Source: Nocardia otitidiscaviarum NBRC 14405 | GTDB taxonomy: Bacteria; Actinomycetota; Actinomycetes; Mycobacteriales; Mycobacteriaceae | Direction of reading: 5' to 3' | Assembly (NCBI RefSeq): GCF_000308635.1 | Contig: NZ_BAGD01000106.1 | Location: 237,358-301,357 of the forward strand | DNA: 64,000 nt | Part shown: positions 50,812 through 59,651 of the stretch, in pieces | How positions within the stretch are numbered: position 1 is the stretch's first letter | How the letters are laid out: each line of letters opens with the position of its first letter | Made by a program: the position numbers and the translations under genes | Notes under the pieces: model-generated | The model's database searches: none | What the model saw: only the letters and a program-made list of their open reading frames with translations | Told to the model about the DNA's origin: nothing

Positions 50812-52428
50812 TCAGTGCGCGAAGTGGCGCGCCCCGGTGAAGTACAGCGTGACCCCGGCCTCGCGGCACAGGTCGATGGTGTCCTTGTCGCGGATGGATC
50901 CACCCGGCTGCACGATCGCGGTGATCCCGGCGGCCACCAGCTGCTGCGGCCCGTCCGAGAACGGGAAGAAGGCATCGGAGGCCGCGACCGAGCCCTTGGC
51001 GCGGTCACCGGCACGCTGCACCGCCAGCTGTACCGCGTCCACGCGATTGACCTGCCCCATGCCGACACCGACGGACGCGCCGTCGTGGGCCAGCAGAATG
51101 GCGTTGGATTTCACGGCACGGCAAGCGCGCCAGGCGAATTCGAGATCGGCCAGGGTCTCGGCGGAGGCCGCGTCACCGGCGACCAGCTGCCAGTTGGCGG
51201 GCGCGTCACCCGCGGCGTCGAGAATGTCGCGATCCTGCAGCAGCACACCACCGCTCACCGGACGCAGCTCCGCGCCCTTGCGCCGGGGCGCCTCGGCGAT
51301 GAGGATGCGCACGTTCTTCTTGCGCCGCAACACGTCCACGGCGCCGTCGGCATAGCCGGGGGCCACGATGACCTCGGTGAAGATCTCGGCGACCTGCTCG
51401 GCCATCTCCACCGACACCTCGCGGTTGGCCGCGATCACGCCGCCGTACGCGGAGACCGGATCGCAGGCGTGCGCCTTGCGGTGCGCCTCGGCGATATCCG
51501 CGCCCACCGCGATGCCGCACGGGTTGGCGTGCTTGATGATCGCCACCGCCGGCGCGTCGAAGTCGTAGGCGGCGCGCCAGGCCGCGTCGGCGTCGGTGTA
51601 GTTGTTGTACGACATCTCCTTGCCGTGCAACTGCTGCGCCTGCGCCAGCCCGGCCGGTCCGGCCGCATCGGTGTAGAGCGCGGCGGCCTGGTGCGGGTTC
51701 TCGCCGTAGCGCAGCACCGACTCACGGGTCCAGGTGGCGCCGATCCACTCCGGAAAGCGCTGCGCGCCTTCGGATTCCGCACCCGCGGAAACCGCGGCGG
51801 GAGCGGCGGCCGGAACCGCGACCGAGGTCATCCAGCTGGCGACCGCCACGTCGTAGGTCGCGGTGTGCTGGAAAGCCTTGGCCGCCAGCTCGGTCCGCCG
51901 CGCCAGGGTGAAACCGCCGTCGCGCACCGAGGCCAGCACGTCGTCGTAGTCGCGGGTGTCGACCACCACGGCCACCGACGGGTGGTTCTTGGCGGCGGCG
52001 CGCACCATGGACGGTCCGCCGATGTCGATCTGCTCCACGCACTCGTCCACGGTCGCGCCCGAGGCCACGGTCTGGGTGAAGGGGTACAGGTTCACCACGA
52101 CGAGCTGGAATGCCTCCACGCCCAGTTCGACCAGCTGGTCGACGTGCTCCGCGCGGCGGGTGTCGGCGAGGATGCCCGCGTGCACGCGCGGGTGCAGGGT
52201 CTTGACGCGGCCGTCCAGGGTCTCCGGAAAGCCGGTCAGGTCCTCGACCTTGGTGACCGGAATGCCCGCGTCGGCGATCTTGCCCGCGGTGGAGCCGGTC
52301 GAGACCAACTCCACGCCCGCGGCGTGCAGACCGGAGGCCAGCTCGATCAGGCCCGTCTTGTCGTAGACGCTGACCAGGGCCCGCTTGATCGGCTTGCGCG
52401 CTGCCGGGTCCATCTGTGCCTCACTCAC
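50812..52428 (-). CDS. purH: bifunctional AICAR transformylase/IMP cyclohydrolase
   Basis: A 538-residue PurH, catalysing the last two steps of IMP synthesis. The N-terminal MGS-like IMP cyclohydrolase domain has VSVYDKTGLIELASGLHAAG and STGSTAG. The AICAR transformylase domain has the conserved Lys-His pair in IIKHANPCGIAVG. QPGGSIRDKDTIDLC is at the C-terminus. GTG 52428 overlaps the purN stop by 4 nt (GTGA), so translation is coupled. Order purN-purH as in mycobacteria. Confidence 0.95.
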   Translation of the reverse strand: MSEAQMDPAARKPIKRALVSVYDKTGLIELASGLHAAGVELVSTGSTAGKIADAGIPVTKVEDLTGFPETLDGRVKTLHPRVHAGILADTRRAEHVDQLVELGVEAFQLVVVNLYPFTQTVASGATVDECVEQIDIGGPSMVRAAAKNHPSVAVVVDTRDYDDVLASVRDGGFTLARRTELAAKAFQHTATYDVAVASWMTSVAVPAAAPAAVSAGAESEGAQRFPEWIGATWTRESVLRYGENPHQAAALYTDAAGPAGLAQAQQLHGKEMSYNNYTDADAAWRAAYDFDAPAVAIIKHANPCGIAVGADIAEAHRKAHACDPVSAYGGVIAANREVSVEMAEQVAEIFTEVIVAPGYADGAVDVLRRKKNVRILIAEAPRRKGAELRPVSGGVLLQDRDILDAAGDAPANWQLVAGDAASAETLADLEFAWRACRAVKSNAILLAHDGASVGVGMGQVNRVDAVQLAVQRAGDRAKGSVAASDAFFPFSDGPQQLVAAGITAIVQPGGSIRDKDTIDLCREAGVTLYFTGARHFAH

Positions 52429-53027
52429 CGGAGAACTCGCTCATCTGGAATAACTGCCTTTCGTCCATCGGAGACAATGCCTCGCGTCGCGACGGCGGCG
52501 ACCACCTCCGCCAACAACCGCCGTTCCACAACCTTGATGCGCTCGTGCAGCGACGCCTCGTCGTCGGCGGGCAGCACGGCGACGGCTTCCTGCGCGAGGA
52601 TCGGCCCGGTGTCGACACCGGCATCGACCAGATGCACGGTGGAGCCGGTGACCTTCACCCCGTACGCGAGCGCGTCCCGCACACCGTGCGCGCCCGGGAA
52701 GGCGGGCAGCAGCGCGGGATGGGTGTTGATGATGCGGCCGCCGAACCGGTCCAGGAAGACGGGGCCGAGGATCTTCATGAAACCCGCCGACACCACCAGA
52801 TCGGGTTCGCGGGCGGCGACGGCCTCGGTGAGCGCGACATCCCAGGCGGCACGATCGTCGAAATCACGCAGGGCGACCCGGAAATTCGGAATGCCGTACT
52901 CGTCGGCGTGGGCGGTGGCGGCGCAGTCGCGGTCCACGCCGACGGCGACGACGCGGGCCGGATAGTCCGGTTCCCGGGTGGCGGCGAGCAGCGAACGCAG
53001 CAGCGAACCGGTGCCGGAGGCGAGCAC
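52425..53027 (-). CDS. purN: phosphoribosylglycinamide formyltransferase (purN; start uncertain)
   Basis: A GAR transformylase, third step of purine synthesis (200 residues from the GTG). Conserved LASGTGSLLRSLL substrate loop, SAGFMKILGPVFLDRF, and the catalytic region INTHPALLPAFPGAHGVRDA with His and DTGPILAQE. From this GTG the first beta strand loses residues (VVVLASGTGS needs SVVVL). The only start giving the full strand is CTG at 53081, with GGGAG 7 nt upstream. No ATG, GTG or TTG exists between it and the in-frame stop at 53141. Coupled to purH. Confidence 0.9.
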   Translation of the reverse strand: MLASGTGSLLRSLLAATREPDYPARVVAVGVDRDCAATAHADEYGIPNFRVALRDFDDRAAWDVALTEAVAAREPDLVVSAGFMKILGPVFLDRFGGRIINTHPALLPAFPGAHGVRDALAYGVKVTGSTVHLVDAGVDTGPILAQEAVAVLPADDEASLHERIKVVERRLLAEVVAAVATRGIVSDGRKAVIPDERVLR

Positions 53028-53145
53028 GACGACGCTCGCGGGCGCGGTGGGCGGCAGCAGCTGGGCGGGCGTGGACGTCAGCGCACTACTCCCTGTGAGT
53101 CGGGCGGGGCGGGGGGCGGGCGGCTGCGAACCGCCGCCCTAGAGC

Positions 53146-55395
53146 CTAACGACCGTCCACTCCACCGGTGTCGAGCAGGTCCGCCTCCACCACTTCGGCG
53201 TCCACGATGTCGGTGTCGGCCGGGTCGTCCGCGTGGGGTTCGGCGGTGAGGGCGGGCGGTTCGTCGACGAGTTCGCCGTCGACCTCGACCACACGCTCGG
53301 TGCCGTCGGGCGCGTCCTCGTACTCGTCGTATTCGTCGTAGTAGTCGGCGTCCTCGTAATCGTCGGAGTCGTACCGGCTGTCGGAGTCGTACTCGCCGTA
53401 CTCGCCGTCGGAGTCGTACTCGCCGTCGGAGTCGTACTGACCGTCGGAGTCGTATTCGTCGTCGTAGTCGGCGTATTCACCATCGGGGTAGTCGGCGGCG
53501 GCGTACGCGGGGTCGGCGGCGGGGACGGCGAACCACCGCGCGGCGAACATGCCCACGTATCCGGGCAGCGCCAGCCAGAGGAAGGCCGGTATCGCCAGCA
53601 GCAGCAGATTCGGACCGATCTGCCCGAAGGAGCCGAGCACACCGCCGGCGAGCGAACCCAGCAGCGTGAGCAGCACCGCCGCCACGGCGGCCGAGGCGAG
53701 CGTGGCCCACGGGGCGGTCGGCCGATCGTCGGTGGTGCGTCCGATGTCCAGGCCGCCGAGCGCGCCCACCGCGGCGGGCGCCAGCAGCAGCACGACCCAC
53801 CAGCCCGCCGCCGGACCGGTCGGCACGGCGGCCGCGATCGGCACCGCCGGAATCGGCGCACCCGTGACCTCGAACAGGCTCAGCGAACCGGCGCCGATGT
53901 GCACCTGCCCGCCGAGCAGCACCGCCACCGCGTCGATGAGCACATTCGGCAGATAGGCGACCGACAGCAGCGTCAGCCCGAGCACACCCGCGATATCGCC
54001 CGCGGCCCGGTAGGTCTCACCGATGGCGGACCAGTGCGCCAGGAAGGACACCAGGGTGACGGCGGCGGCGACGAGCAGCAGTCGCCACACGGCCCGCACC
54101 CCCGCCCGCACCCCGGGCACCACCCAGTGCGGCACCGGCGCCGGGGACAGCGCGAGCAGTTCCCGCCACCGGCGACTGCCGATGCCCGCGGCGGCCGCCA
54201 GCAGGTGCAGGCCGAAGACCCAGCCGAAGGCGGCCGAGGTGTTCGGCGGCTGCAACGACACCACCGCGGCGGCATCGTCGGCGACGGCCAGACAGACCGC
54301 CGTGATGAGCAGCGGACCGCCCAGCGCCGCGCCGACGATCCAGCCGAGGTCGGCGCGGTTGCTCTCGTCGGGCACCGCGTGGGCGCAGTCGCGCGCCGCG
54401 ATCCAGAGCATGAGCCCGGTCGGCAGCAGGGGCAGCAGTCCCAGTGACGTCTTGCCGATCACCAGCGGAACCTGATGGACCGCGAGCCAGCTCGCCGCGA
54501 TCGCGCCTCCGGTCCCCTCCAGCCCACTGCCCGCCGCCAACAGCGCCCCCGACACCAGTGCGACGATGACGAGCAGGGTGATGCTCGACGCCCGCGCCGC
54601 CACCACCAGCAGTACCCGAGCCCGCTCCGGAGTCAACGACCCGAATCCGCCGCCGGGTCCCCCCGAACCCGGTTCCGGCGGCTCGATATCGCTCAGACGC
54701 GCCAATGCGGCCTTCGCAGCGCTCATGGACATCCACCCTGGCAGCTTCACCCACGGCGACGCCTCAGGCGCGCCGCGCACCCGCCCCCGGGAACGCCCTC
54801 GCTCCCGAACACCGCTCGATCGCCCGGCACGGCCACGCGCCGCTGCCGCCCTGGGTGCCCGGCCCGGCGGCCCGAAACCTCCGCGCCCGCGCTCCACATC
54901 CGTATCCAGGGTGTCTGCGGGACCGCTGCCGCGCGCTGCTACGTCGATGCGCTCGTCCGCGGGACGCATACGTCTTCCGCCCGCACGCGCCCGCGCGCCG
55001 CCGCGCTCGGAGCCGTCGGCGGGCCGCCGGCGGTCGTCCGCGTATGCCCGACGGTCGACGCCGGGTTCGGCGGCACCGCGCCGGGTACCACTCGAACGGC
55101 TCCCGAACGGCCCGGTGCGTGTCCTGCGAGGCTCCCCCGCGTAGCCCCGGCGGTCATCGTCGAATCCATCGTGACGCGACGTGGCACGGATGTCGGCGGA
55201 CGCGGACGCCCGTCTCGCGGTGGTACGCCGTCGAACCCGAGACAGCGCATGGCGCAAGCCGTCCCACGGCATGTGGCCGGATGCGCCATCGGGCGTACGG
55301 CGTGGTGTGGTGGCCCGACGTGCGGGGGGAGGGCCGCTGCCCTCTCCCGAGCGGCGGGGGCGGCGGGGTTCGCGCGGGGGTTCTGAAGGAGTCAC
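53146..55395 (-). CDS. perM: PerM-like integral membrane protein (DUF6350) with extended tails
   Basis: A 749-residue protein from GTG 55395. The core (about 275-620) has roughly ten hydrophobic helices (ASSITLLVIVALVSGALLAA and others) and matches DUF6350/PerM of mycobacteria in position next to purN. In M. tuberculosis PerM supports cell division under stress. Here a 220-residue Arg-rich N-terminal region precedes the core. A 100-residue tail of YDSDGEYDSDGEY repeats follows. ATG 54732 (MSMSAAKAALA) may be the true start, giving a normal-length N-terminus. Confidence 0.75.
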   Translation of the reverse strand: MTPSEPPREPRRPRRSGEGSGPPPARRATTPRRTPDGASGHMPWDGLRHALSRVRRRTTARRASASADIRATSRHDGFDDDRRGYAGEPRRTRTGPFGSRSSGTRRGAAEPGVDRRAYADDRRRPADGSERGGARARAGGRRMRPADERIDVAARGSGPADTLDTDVERGRGGFGPPGRAPRAAAARGRAGRSSGVRERGRSRGRVRGAPEASPWVKLPGWMSMSAAKAALARLSDIEPPEPGSGGPGGGFGSLTPERARVLLVVAARASSITLLVIVALVSGALLAAGSGLEGTGGAIAASWLAVHQVPLVIGKTSLGLLPLLPTGLMLWIAARDCAHAVPDESNRADLGWIVGAALGGPLLITAVCLAVADDAAAVVSLQPPNTSAAFGWVFGLHLLAAAAGIGSRRWRELLALSPAPVPHWVVPGVRAGVRAVWRLLLVAAAVTLVSFLAHWSAIGETYRAAGDIAGVLGLTLLSVAYLPNVLIDAVAVLLGGQVHIGAGSLSLFEVTGAPIPAVPIAAAVPTGPAAGWWVVLLLAPAAVGALGGLDIGRTTDDRPTAPWATLASAAVAAVLLTLLGSLAGGVLGSFGQIGPNLLLLAIPAFLWLALPGYVGMFAARWFAVPAADPAYAAADYPDGEYADYDDEYDSDGQYDSDGEYDSDGEYGEYDSDSRYDSDDYEDADYYDEYDEYEDAPDGTERVVEVDGELVDEPPALTAEPHADDPADTDIVDAEVVEADLLDTGGVDGR

Positions 55396-55565
55396 GGTGA
55401 CAGGGCAATCCGATTCGAGCGTGGTCGACGACCCGACCGCCGAGGCCGGATGCACCGGGCGGTGATGCCACCGCGGCGGATCGACGAGGCGAGTGGGGCA
55501 ACGATTGCTGGGTCCGCGAACGAAGTCCGATGGCCCGCGAGCGGCCCCGGGTGGCCCGCAAGCAC

Positions 55566-55597
55566 AACGGCCCCCGGTGTTCCCACCGGGGGCCGTT
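55566..55597. terminator. hairpin terminator between Rv0954-like gene and perM region
   Basis: A perfect 14-bp stem (55566-55579 with 55584-55597) and loop TTCC, just beyond the stop of the Rv0954-like gene at 55625 on the minus strand. Confidence 0.88.
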
Positions 55598-55624
55598 CGT
55601 CACGTCGGTCGATACCCGGACCGA

Positions 55625-56665
55625 CTACTTGTCGTCCTGCCCCGGCCGGAAGGCCTTGGTGGCGTCGGCGGCCGGATCGGCGCTCTGCTCACCGCCGAAC
55701 GGCTTCTCCTGGCCGCCGCCGTACTGCTGACCGCCGTACTGCTGACCGCCGAAGTGCTGGGTCGCGCCCTCGTCCGGGCGCGGCTGCGGCTGCGAACCGG
55801 TGCCGTAGGGCGACTGGCCGTAGGACGGCTGCTGACCGTAGCCACCCGGCTGACCGGGCTGCTGACCGTAGGCGGGCTGCTGACCGTAGGACTGCTGGCC
55901 CGGCTGGCCCGGCTGCTGACCGTAGGAGGGCTGCTGCTGGTACTGCGGACCGGTGCCCTGGCCGCCGCCGAAGGACGGCTGCTGGCCGTAGCCGCCCGGC
56001 TGGCCGGGCTGCTGACCGTAGCCACCCGACTGGCCGTAGGACTGCTGACCGGGCTGCTGACCGTAGCCGCCCGGCTGGCCCGGCTGCTGACCGTACCCAC
56101 CCTGGCCGTACCCGCCGGGCTGCGGCGCGGGCTTCGGGGCCGGGGGCTTGAGGATCCCCAGCTCGAACAGCAGGGCCGCGATGGCGACCACGGTCTGTGC
56201 GAAAGCGAAGACCAGGACGACGATGCCACCCCACTCCAGCGAGACGGAGTCATCGAGCGAGAAGACAGTGAACAGCAGGGTGAGGAACGCCGCCAGCGAG
56301 GCGGCGGCCGCGATCGGGGCCCAGTTCTGCTTGGAGATCAACGACAGCCCGGCCATGATTCCGGCGATCAGCAGCAGAGCCAGCGGCGCGGAGCCGCCGC
56401 CCTCGAAGAAGCTGGCGGAGGTGTCCACGTCCACCGAGCCGCCACCCAGGTCGAAGCTGGTGAACGGCGTGAATCCGAGCAGGAAGGTGATGACACCGAG
56501 CGCGGCGACACCGATGGCCAGGAAGAACGGCAGCCCCTTGCCCGTCGCGGCCGCGGCGCTCGCTCCACCGGTGGGACCGGCGGCGGGCTGCTGGCCGAAG
56601 CCGGGTGCGGAGGAGGGCGTCGGCGCGGGCGCGTTGTACCCCGAGCCCCCGGTCGGGTATGACAT
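55625..56665 (-). CDS. Rv0954-like membrane protein (34 kDa antigen family, DUF5336)
   Basis: A 346-residue membrane protein. Cytoplasmic Pro/Gly-rich N-terminus to about 45, four transmembrane helices (about 48-68, 92-112, 115-135 and 148-170), and a long Gly/Gln/Tyr/Pro-rich C-terminal tail with repeated GGYGQQPGQP units. This is the DUF5336/34 kDa antigen family, Rv0954 in M. tuberculosis, reported with divisome links. Tail repeats differ in number between genomes. Next to perM as in mycobacteria. ATG 56665 preferred; an upstream Met lies at 56692. Confidence 0.8.
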   Translation of the reverse strand: MSYPTGGSGYNAPAPTPSSAPGFGQQPAAGPTGGASAAAATGKGLPFFLAIGVAALGVITFLLGFTPFTSFDLGGGSVDVDTSASFFEGGGSAPLALLLIAGIMAGLSLISKQNWAPIAAAASLAAFLTLLFTVFSLDDSVSLEWGGIVVLVFAFAQTVVAIAALLFELGILKPPAPKPAPQPGGYGQGGYGQQPGQPGGYGQQPGQQSYGQSGGYGQQPGQPGGYGQQPSFGGGQGTGPQYQQQPSYGQQPGQPGQQSYGQQPAYGQQPGQPGGYGQQPSYGQSPYGTGSQPQPRPDEGATQHFGGQQYGGQQYGGGQEKPFGGEQSADPAADATKAFRPGQDDK

Positions 56666-57002
56666 GTCGTCGTCTCCTATCGAATAGTTCACGAACAGCG
56701 CTGGCTGCTCCCCCGACGCTACTGCACCAGACCGTCCGGGTCACCATCTACCGCCGCCCGCGACCGGCGCGTTTGCGCCGAACCGAACGCATGCTACCCG
56801 GCGTCGTATAGCGTAAGCCGTTGGGCGACAACACCGTTCACCGAAAGCGCGGGACAAGCCCGCTGGACGGGCGGCGGAAACCCGGCCGGATCGGCGTCTT
56901 CCGGCCACATGGCGATAACGGTACGGATACGCGAAGGCCGCCCACCGGACACGGCGGGCGGCCTTGCGACATCGGATCGGCGCCGGTGCGCCGATATCCG
57001 AA
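56666..57002. other. intergenic region between Rv0954-like gene and sucD
   Basis: A 340-bp interval. It holds a hairpin at 56934-56965 (10-bp stem, 12-nt loop) that is probably the sucCD terminator. No gene is supported; a plus-strand open frame at 56821 lies antisense to sucD and is a shadow. Confidence 0.55.
56934..56965. terminator. sucCD terminator hairpin
   Basis: A 10-bp stem (AAGGCCGCCC at 56934-56943 with GGGCGGCCTT at 56956-56965) downstream of sucD on the minus strand. Confidence 0.75.
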
Positions 57003-57917
57003 TCAGGCGCTGATGCTGGCCTTCTCGAGGATCTCGCGCGCGAGGGCGGCGGTCTCGGACGGGGTCTTGCCGACCTTCACGCCCGCGGCCTCCAGGGCCT
57101 CCTTCTTCGCCGCGGCGGTGCCCGACGAACCGGAGACGATGGCGCCCGCGTGGCCCATGGTCTTGCCCTCGGGGGCGGTGAAGCCCGCGACGTAGCCGAC
57201 GACCGGCTTGGTGACATTGGCCTGGATGTAGGCCGCGGCCCGCTCCTCGGCGTCGCCGCCGATCTCGCCGATCATGACGATGAGCTTGGTCTCGGGATCG
57301 GACTCGAACGCCTCGATGGCGTCGATGTGGGTGGTGCCGATGACCGGGTCGCCGCCGATGCCGATGGCGGTGGAGAAGCCGAAGTCCCGCAGCTCGTACA
57401 TCATCTGGTAGGTCAGCGTGCCGGACTTGGAGACCAGACCGATCGGGCCCTTGCCGGTGATGTTGGCCGGGGTGATGCCGACCAGCGACTCACCCGGGGT
57501 GATGATGCCGGGGCAGTTGGGGCCGATGATGCGGGTCTTGTTGCCCTTCTCGACGTTGTAGGCCCACGCGTAGGCGGTGTCCTGCACCGGGATGCCCTCG
57601 GTGATGACCACGAGCAGCGGGATCTCCGCGTCGATGGCCTCGATGATGGCGTCCTTGGCGAACTTCGGCGGCACGAAGGCGATCGACACGTCCGCGCCGG
57701 TCTCCTTCATGGCCTCCGCGACGGTGCCGAACACGGGCAGCTCGACCGCATTGCCGTCCTTGTCGGTGTGCGCCACGGTGGTGCCGGCCTTGCGGGCGTT
57801 CACGCCGCCGACGACCTGGGTGCCCGCCTTCAGCATCAGCGCGGTGTGCTTGGTGCCCTCGCCGCCGGTGATGCCCTGGACGATGACCTTGGAGTCCTTG
57901 TTCAGGAAGATAGACAT
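57003..57917 (-). CDS. sucD: succinate-CoA ligase subunit alpha
   Basis: A 304-residue alpha subunit. CoA-binding Rossmann domain (VIVQGITGGEGTKHTALML), phosphohistidine in GHAGAIVSG, and GPNCPGIITPGE. It couples succinyl-CoA to succinate conversion with ATP or GTP synthesis in the TCA cycle. 15 bp after sucC and co-transcribed. Confidence 0.96.
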   Translation of the reverse strand: MSIFLNKDSKVIVQGITGGEGTKHTALMLKAGTQVVGGVNARKAGTTVAHTDKDGNAVELPVFGTVAEAMKETGADVSIAFVPPKFAKDAIIEAIDAEIPLLVVITEGIPVQDTAYAWAYNVEKGNKTRIIGPNCPGIITPGESLVGITPANITGKGPIGLVSKSGTLTYQMMYELRDFGFSTAIGIGGDPVIGTTHIDAIEAFESDPETKLIVMIGEIGGDAEERAAAYIQANVTKPVVGYVAGFTAPEGKTMGHAGAIVSGSSGTAAAKKEALEAAGVKVGKTPSETAALAREILEKASISA

Positions 57918-57932
57918 TGTGGTTCGTGTCCT

Positions 57933-59099
57933 TTACTTGGCCGCGGCCAGTTCGGCGGCCTTGTCGGCGCCTTCGTCCATGGTCTGAGCGAGGGTCACCA
58001 GCGGGTGGTTGGCGTCGACGAGGATCTGGCGGCCCTCCTCGACCTTGTTGCCGTCCAGGCGGACGACCAGCGGCTTGGTGGCCGCGTCGCCCAGAATCTC
58101 GAGTGCCTTCACGATGCCGTTCGCGACCGCGTCACAGGCGGTGATGCCGCCGAAGACATTGACGAACACCGACTTGACCTGCTTGTCGCCCAGGATGACG
58201 TCCAGGCCGTTCGCCATGACCTCGGCGGACGCGCCGCCGCCGATGTCGAGGAAGTTGGCGGGCTTGACACCGCCGTGGCCCTCACCGGCGTAGGCGACCA
58301 CGTCCAGGGTCGACATGACCAGGCCGGCGCCATTGCCGATGATGCCGACCTCGCCGTCGAGCTTGACGTAGTTGAGGTCGTTCTCCTTGGCCTTGAGCTC
58401 GAGCGGATCGGTGGCGTCGATATCCGCGTAGGCCGCGTGGTCGGGGTGGCGGAACTCGGCGTTCTCGTCCAGGGTGACCTTGCCGTCGAGGGCCAGGATC
58501 TCGTTGTCGGGAGTGCGCACCAGCGGGTTGACCTCGACCAGGGTGGCGTCCTCGGAGATGAACACCTCCCACAGCTTCTGGATGGTGACCGCGGCCGCGT
58601 CCAGGATGTCGGCGGGCAGGTGGCCCTGCTCGGCGATGGAGCGCGCGAAGGCCAGGTCCACGCCCTTGACGGCGTCGACCGGCACCTTGGCCAGGCGGTC
58701 GGGCTTGGTGGCGGCCACTTCCTCGATCTCCATGCCGCCCTCGACCGAGCACATGGCCAGGTAGGTGCGGTTGGCGCGATCGAGCAGGAAGGAGATGTAG
58801 TACTCCGACGCGATGTCCTTGGCCTCGGCGACCAGGATCTTCTTGGTGATGTGACCCTTGATGTCCAGGCCCAGGATGTTCTGGGCGTGGGTGAAAGCGT
58901 CTTCGGGGGTGGCGGCGTACTTCACGCCACCGGCCTTGCCGCGGCCACCGACCTTGACCTGCGACTTGATCATCACAGGCTTGCCGATTTCCTCCGCGAT
59001 CGCGCGAGCGTCCTCGGCCGAGTCCGTGACGCGGCCCTCCGACGAAGGCACTCCGTGCTTCACGAAGAGTTCCTTCGCCTGATATTCGAAGAGATCCAT
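57933..59099 (-). CDS. sucC: succinate-CoA ligase subunit beta (ADP-forming)
   Basis: A 388-residue beta subunit with an ATP-grasp domain (MDLFEYQAKELF, KSQVKVGGRGKAGGVKYA) and the C-terminal nucleotide-binding domain (NFLDIGGGASAEVM, VNVFGGITACD). ATG 59099 is preferred to 59132. First gene of sucCD. Confidence 0.96.
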   Translation of the reverse strand: MDLFEYQAKELFVKHGVPSSEGRVTDSAEDARAIAEEIGKPVMIKSQVKVGGRGKAGGVKYAATPEDAFTHAQNILGLDIKGHITKKILVAEAKDIASEYYISFLLDRANRTYLAMCSVEGGMEIEEVAATKPDRLAKVPVDAVKGVDLAFARSIAEQGHLPADILDAAAVTIQKLWEVFISEDATLVEVNPLVRTPDNEILALDGKVTLDENAEFRHPDHAAYADIDATDPLELKAKENDLNYVKLDGEVGIIGNGAGLVMSTLDVVAYAGEGHGGVKPANFLDIGGGASAEVMANGLDVILGDKQVKSVFVNVFGGITACDAVANGIVKALEILGDAATKPLVVRLDGNKVEEGRQILVDANHPLVTLAQTMDEGADKAAELAAAK

Positions 59100-59651
59100 G
59101 TACTCACCGTCTCGTCTGCGTTGTTGTGACAACGTCTTTGTTGGCGGCCCGTCGTCAGCCCGTAGCGACCGCTTGCAGGTCGCCCGTGAAGGCCAGTGGG
59201 TCGGGTCGGACTCTAATCAGTCACATGGAGCCGAAATCAGCCGCATACAGCCTAAGTGGCGCAGGTCACGGTACAGTCTCCAGGGCCACAAAACCGCTGG
59301 GTATGACTACTCGCGAGTAGCTTTCGGACCGCGCGGCAGGTAAACGGGACGAATACCGCAGAGCGGTACAGACTACGACGCCTTGTAGTGGAACGGGCTC
59401 ACACAGTTACCCACAGCACAGTGAGGCAATCCCGGAGGGCGACGTGATGAATGTCACAGCATCGACACGACAGGGGTTCATCGCTTGCCGACCCGCAATC
59501 GTTTCGTTACCGTCGTTGCGGTCGATGTCACAACACGGTCACGGCAGGAGGACGGCAAGCTTGACGCAGCACAGCGCTCCGCAGGTAGGAAGCCGCTCCG
59601 CAGGCGACCCGTCGAAATCGAGCTCCCTCCCCGCGGGTCGGACGAACGCCC
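59100..59651. promoter_or_regulatory. 550-bp divergent region between sucC and M23 gene, with GTCAC repeats
   Basis: No gene is supported. It contains GTCACAGCA at 59453-59461 and a repeat GTCACA-ACACG-GTCAC (59527-59542, 11-bp period), resembling the MtrA motif GTCACAgcg. It is relatively rich in A/T around 59100-59300. The M23 gene lies 110 bp downstream. Confidence 0.5.

Noticed and set aside
56964..59129. Long plus-strand open frame opposite sucC/sucD
   Set aside because: The minus strand encodes textbook sucC and sucD; the opposite frame has no family features or ribosome site.
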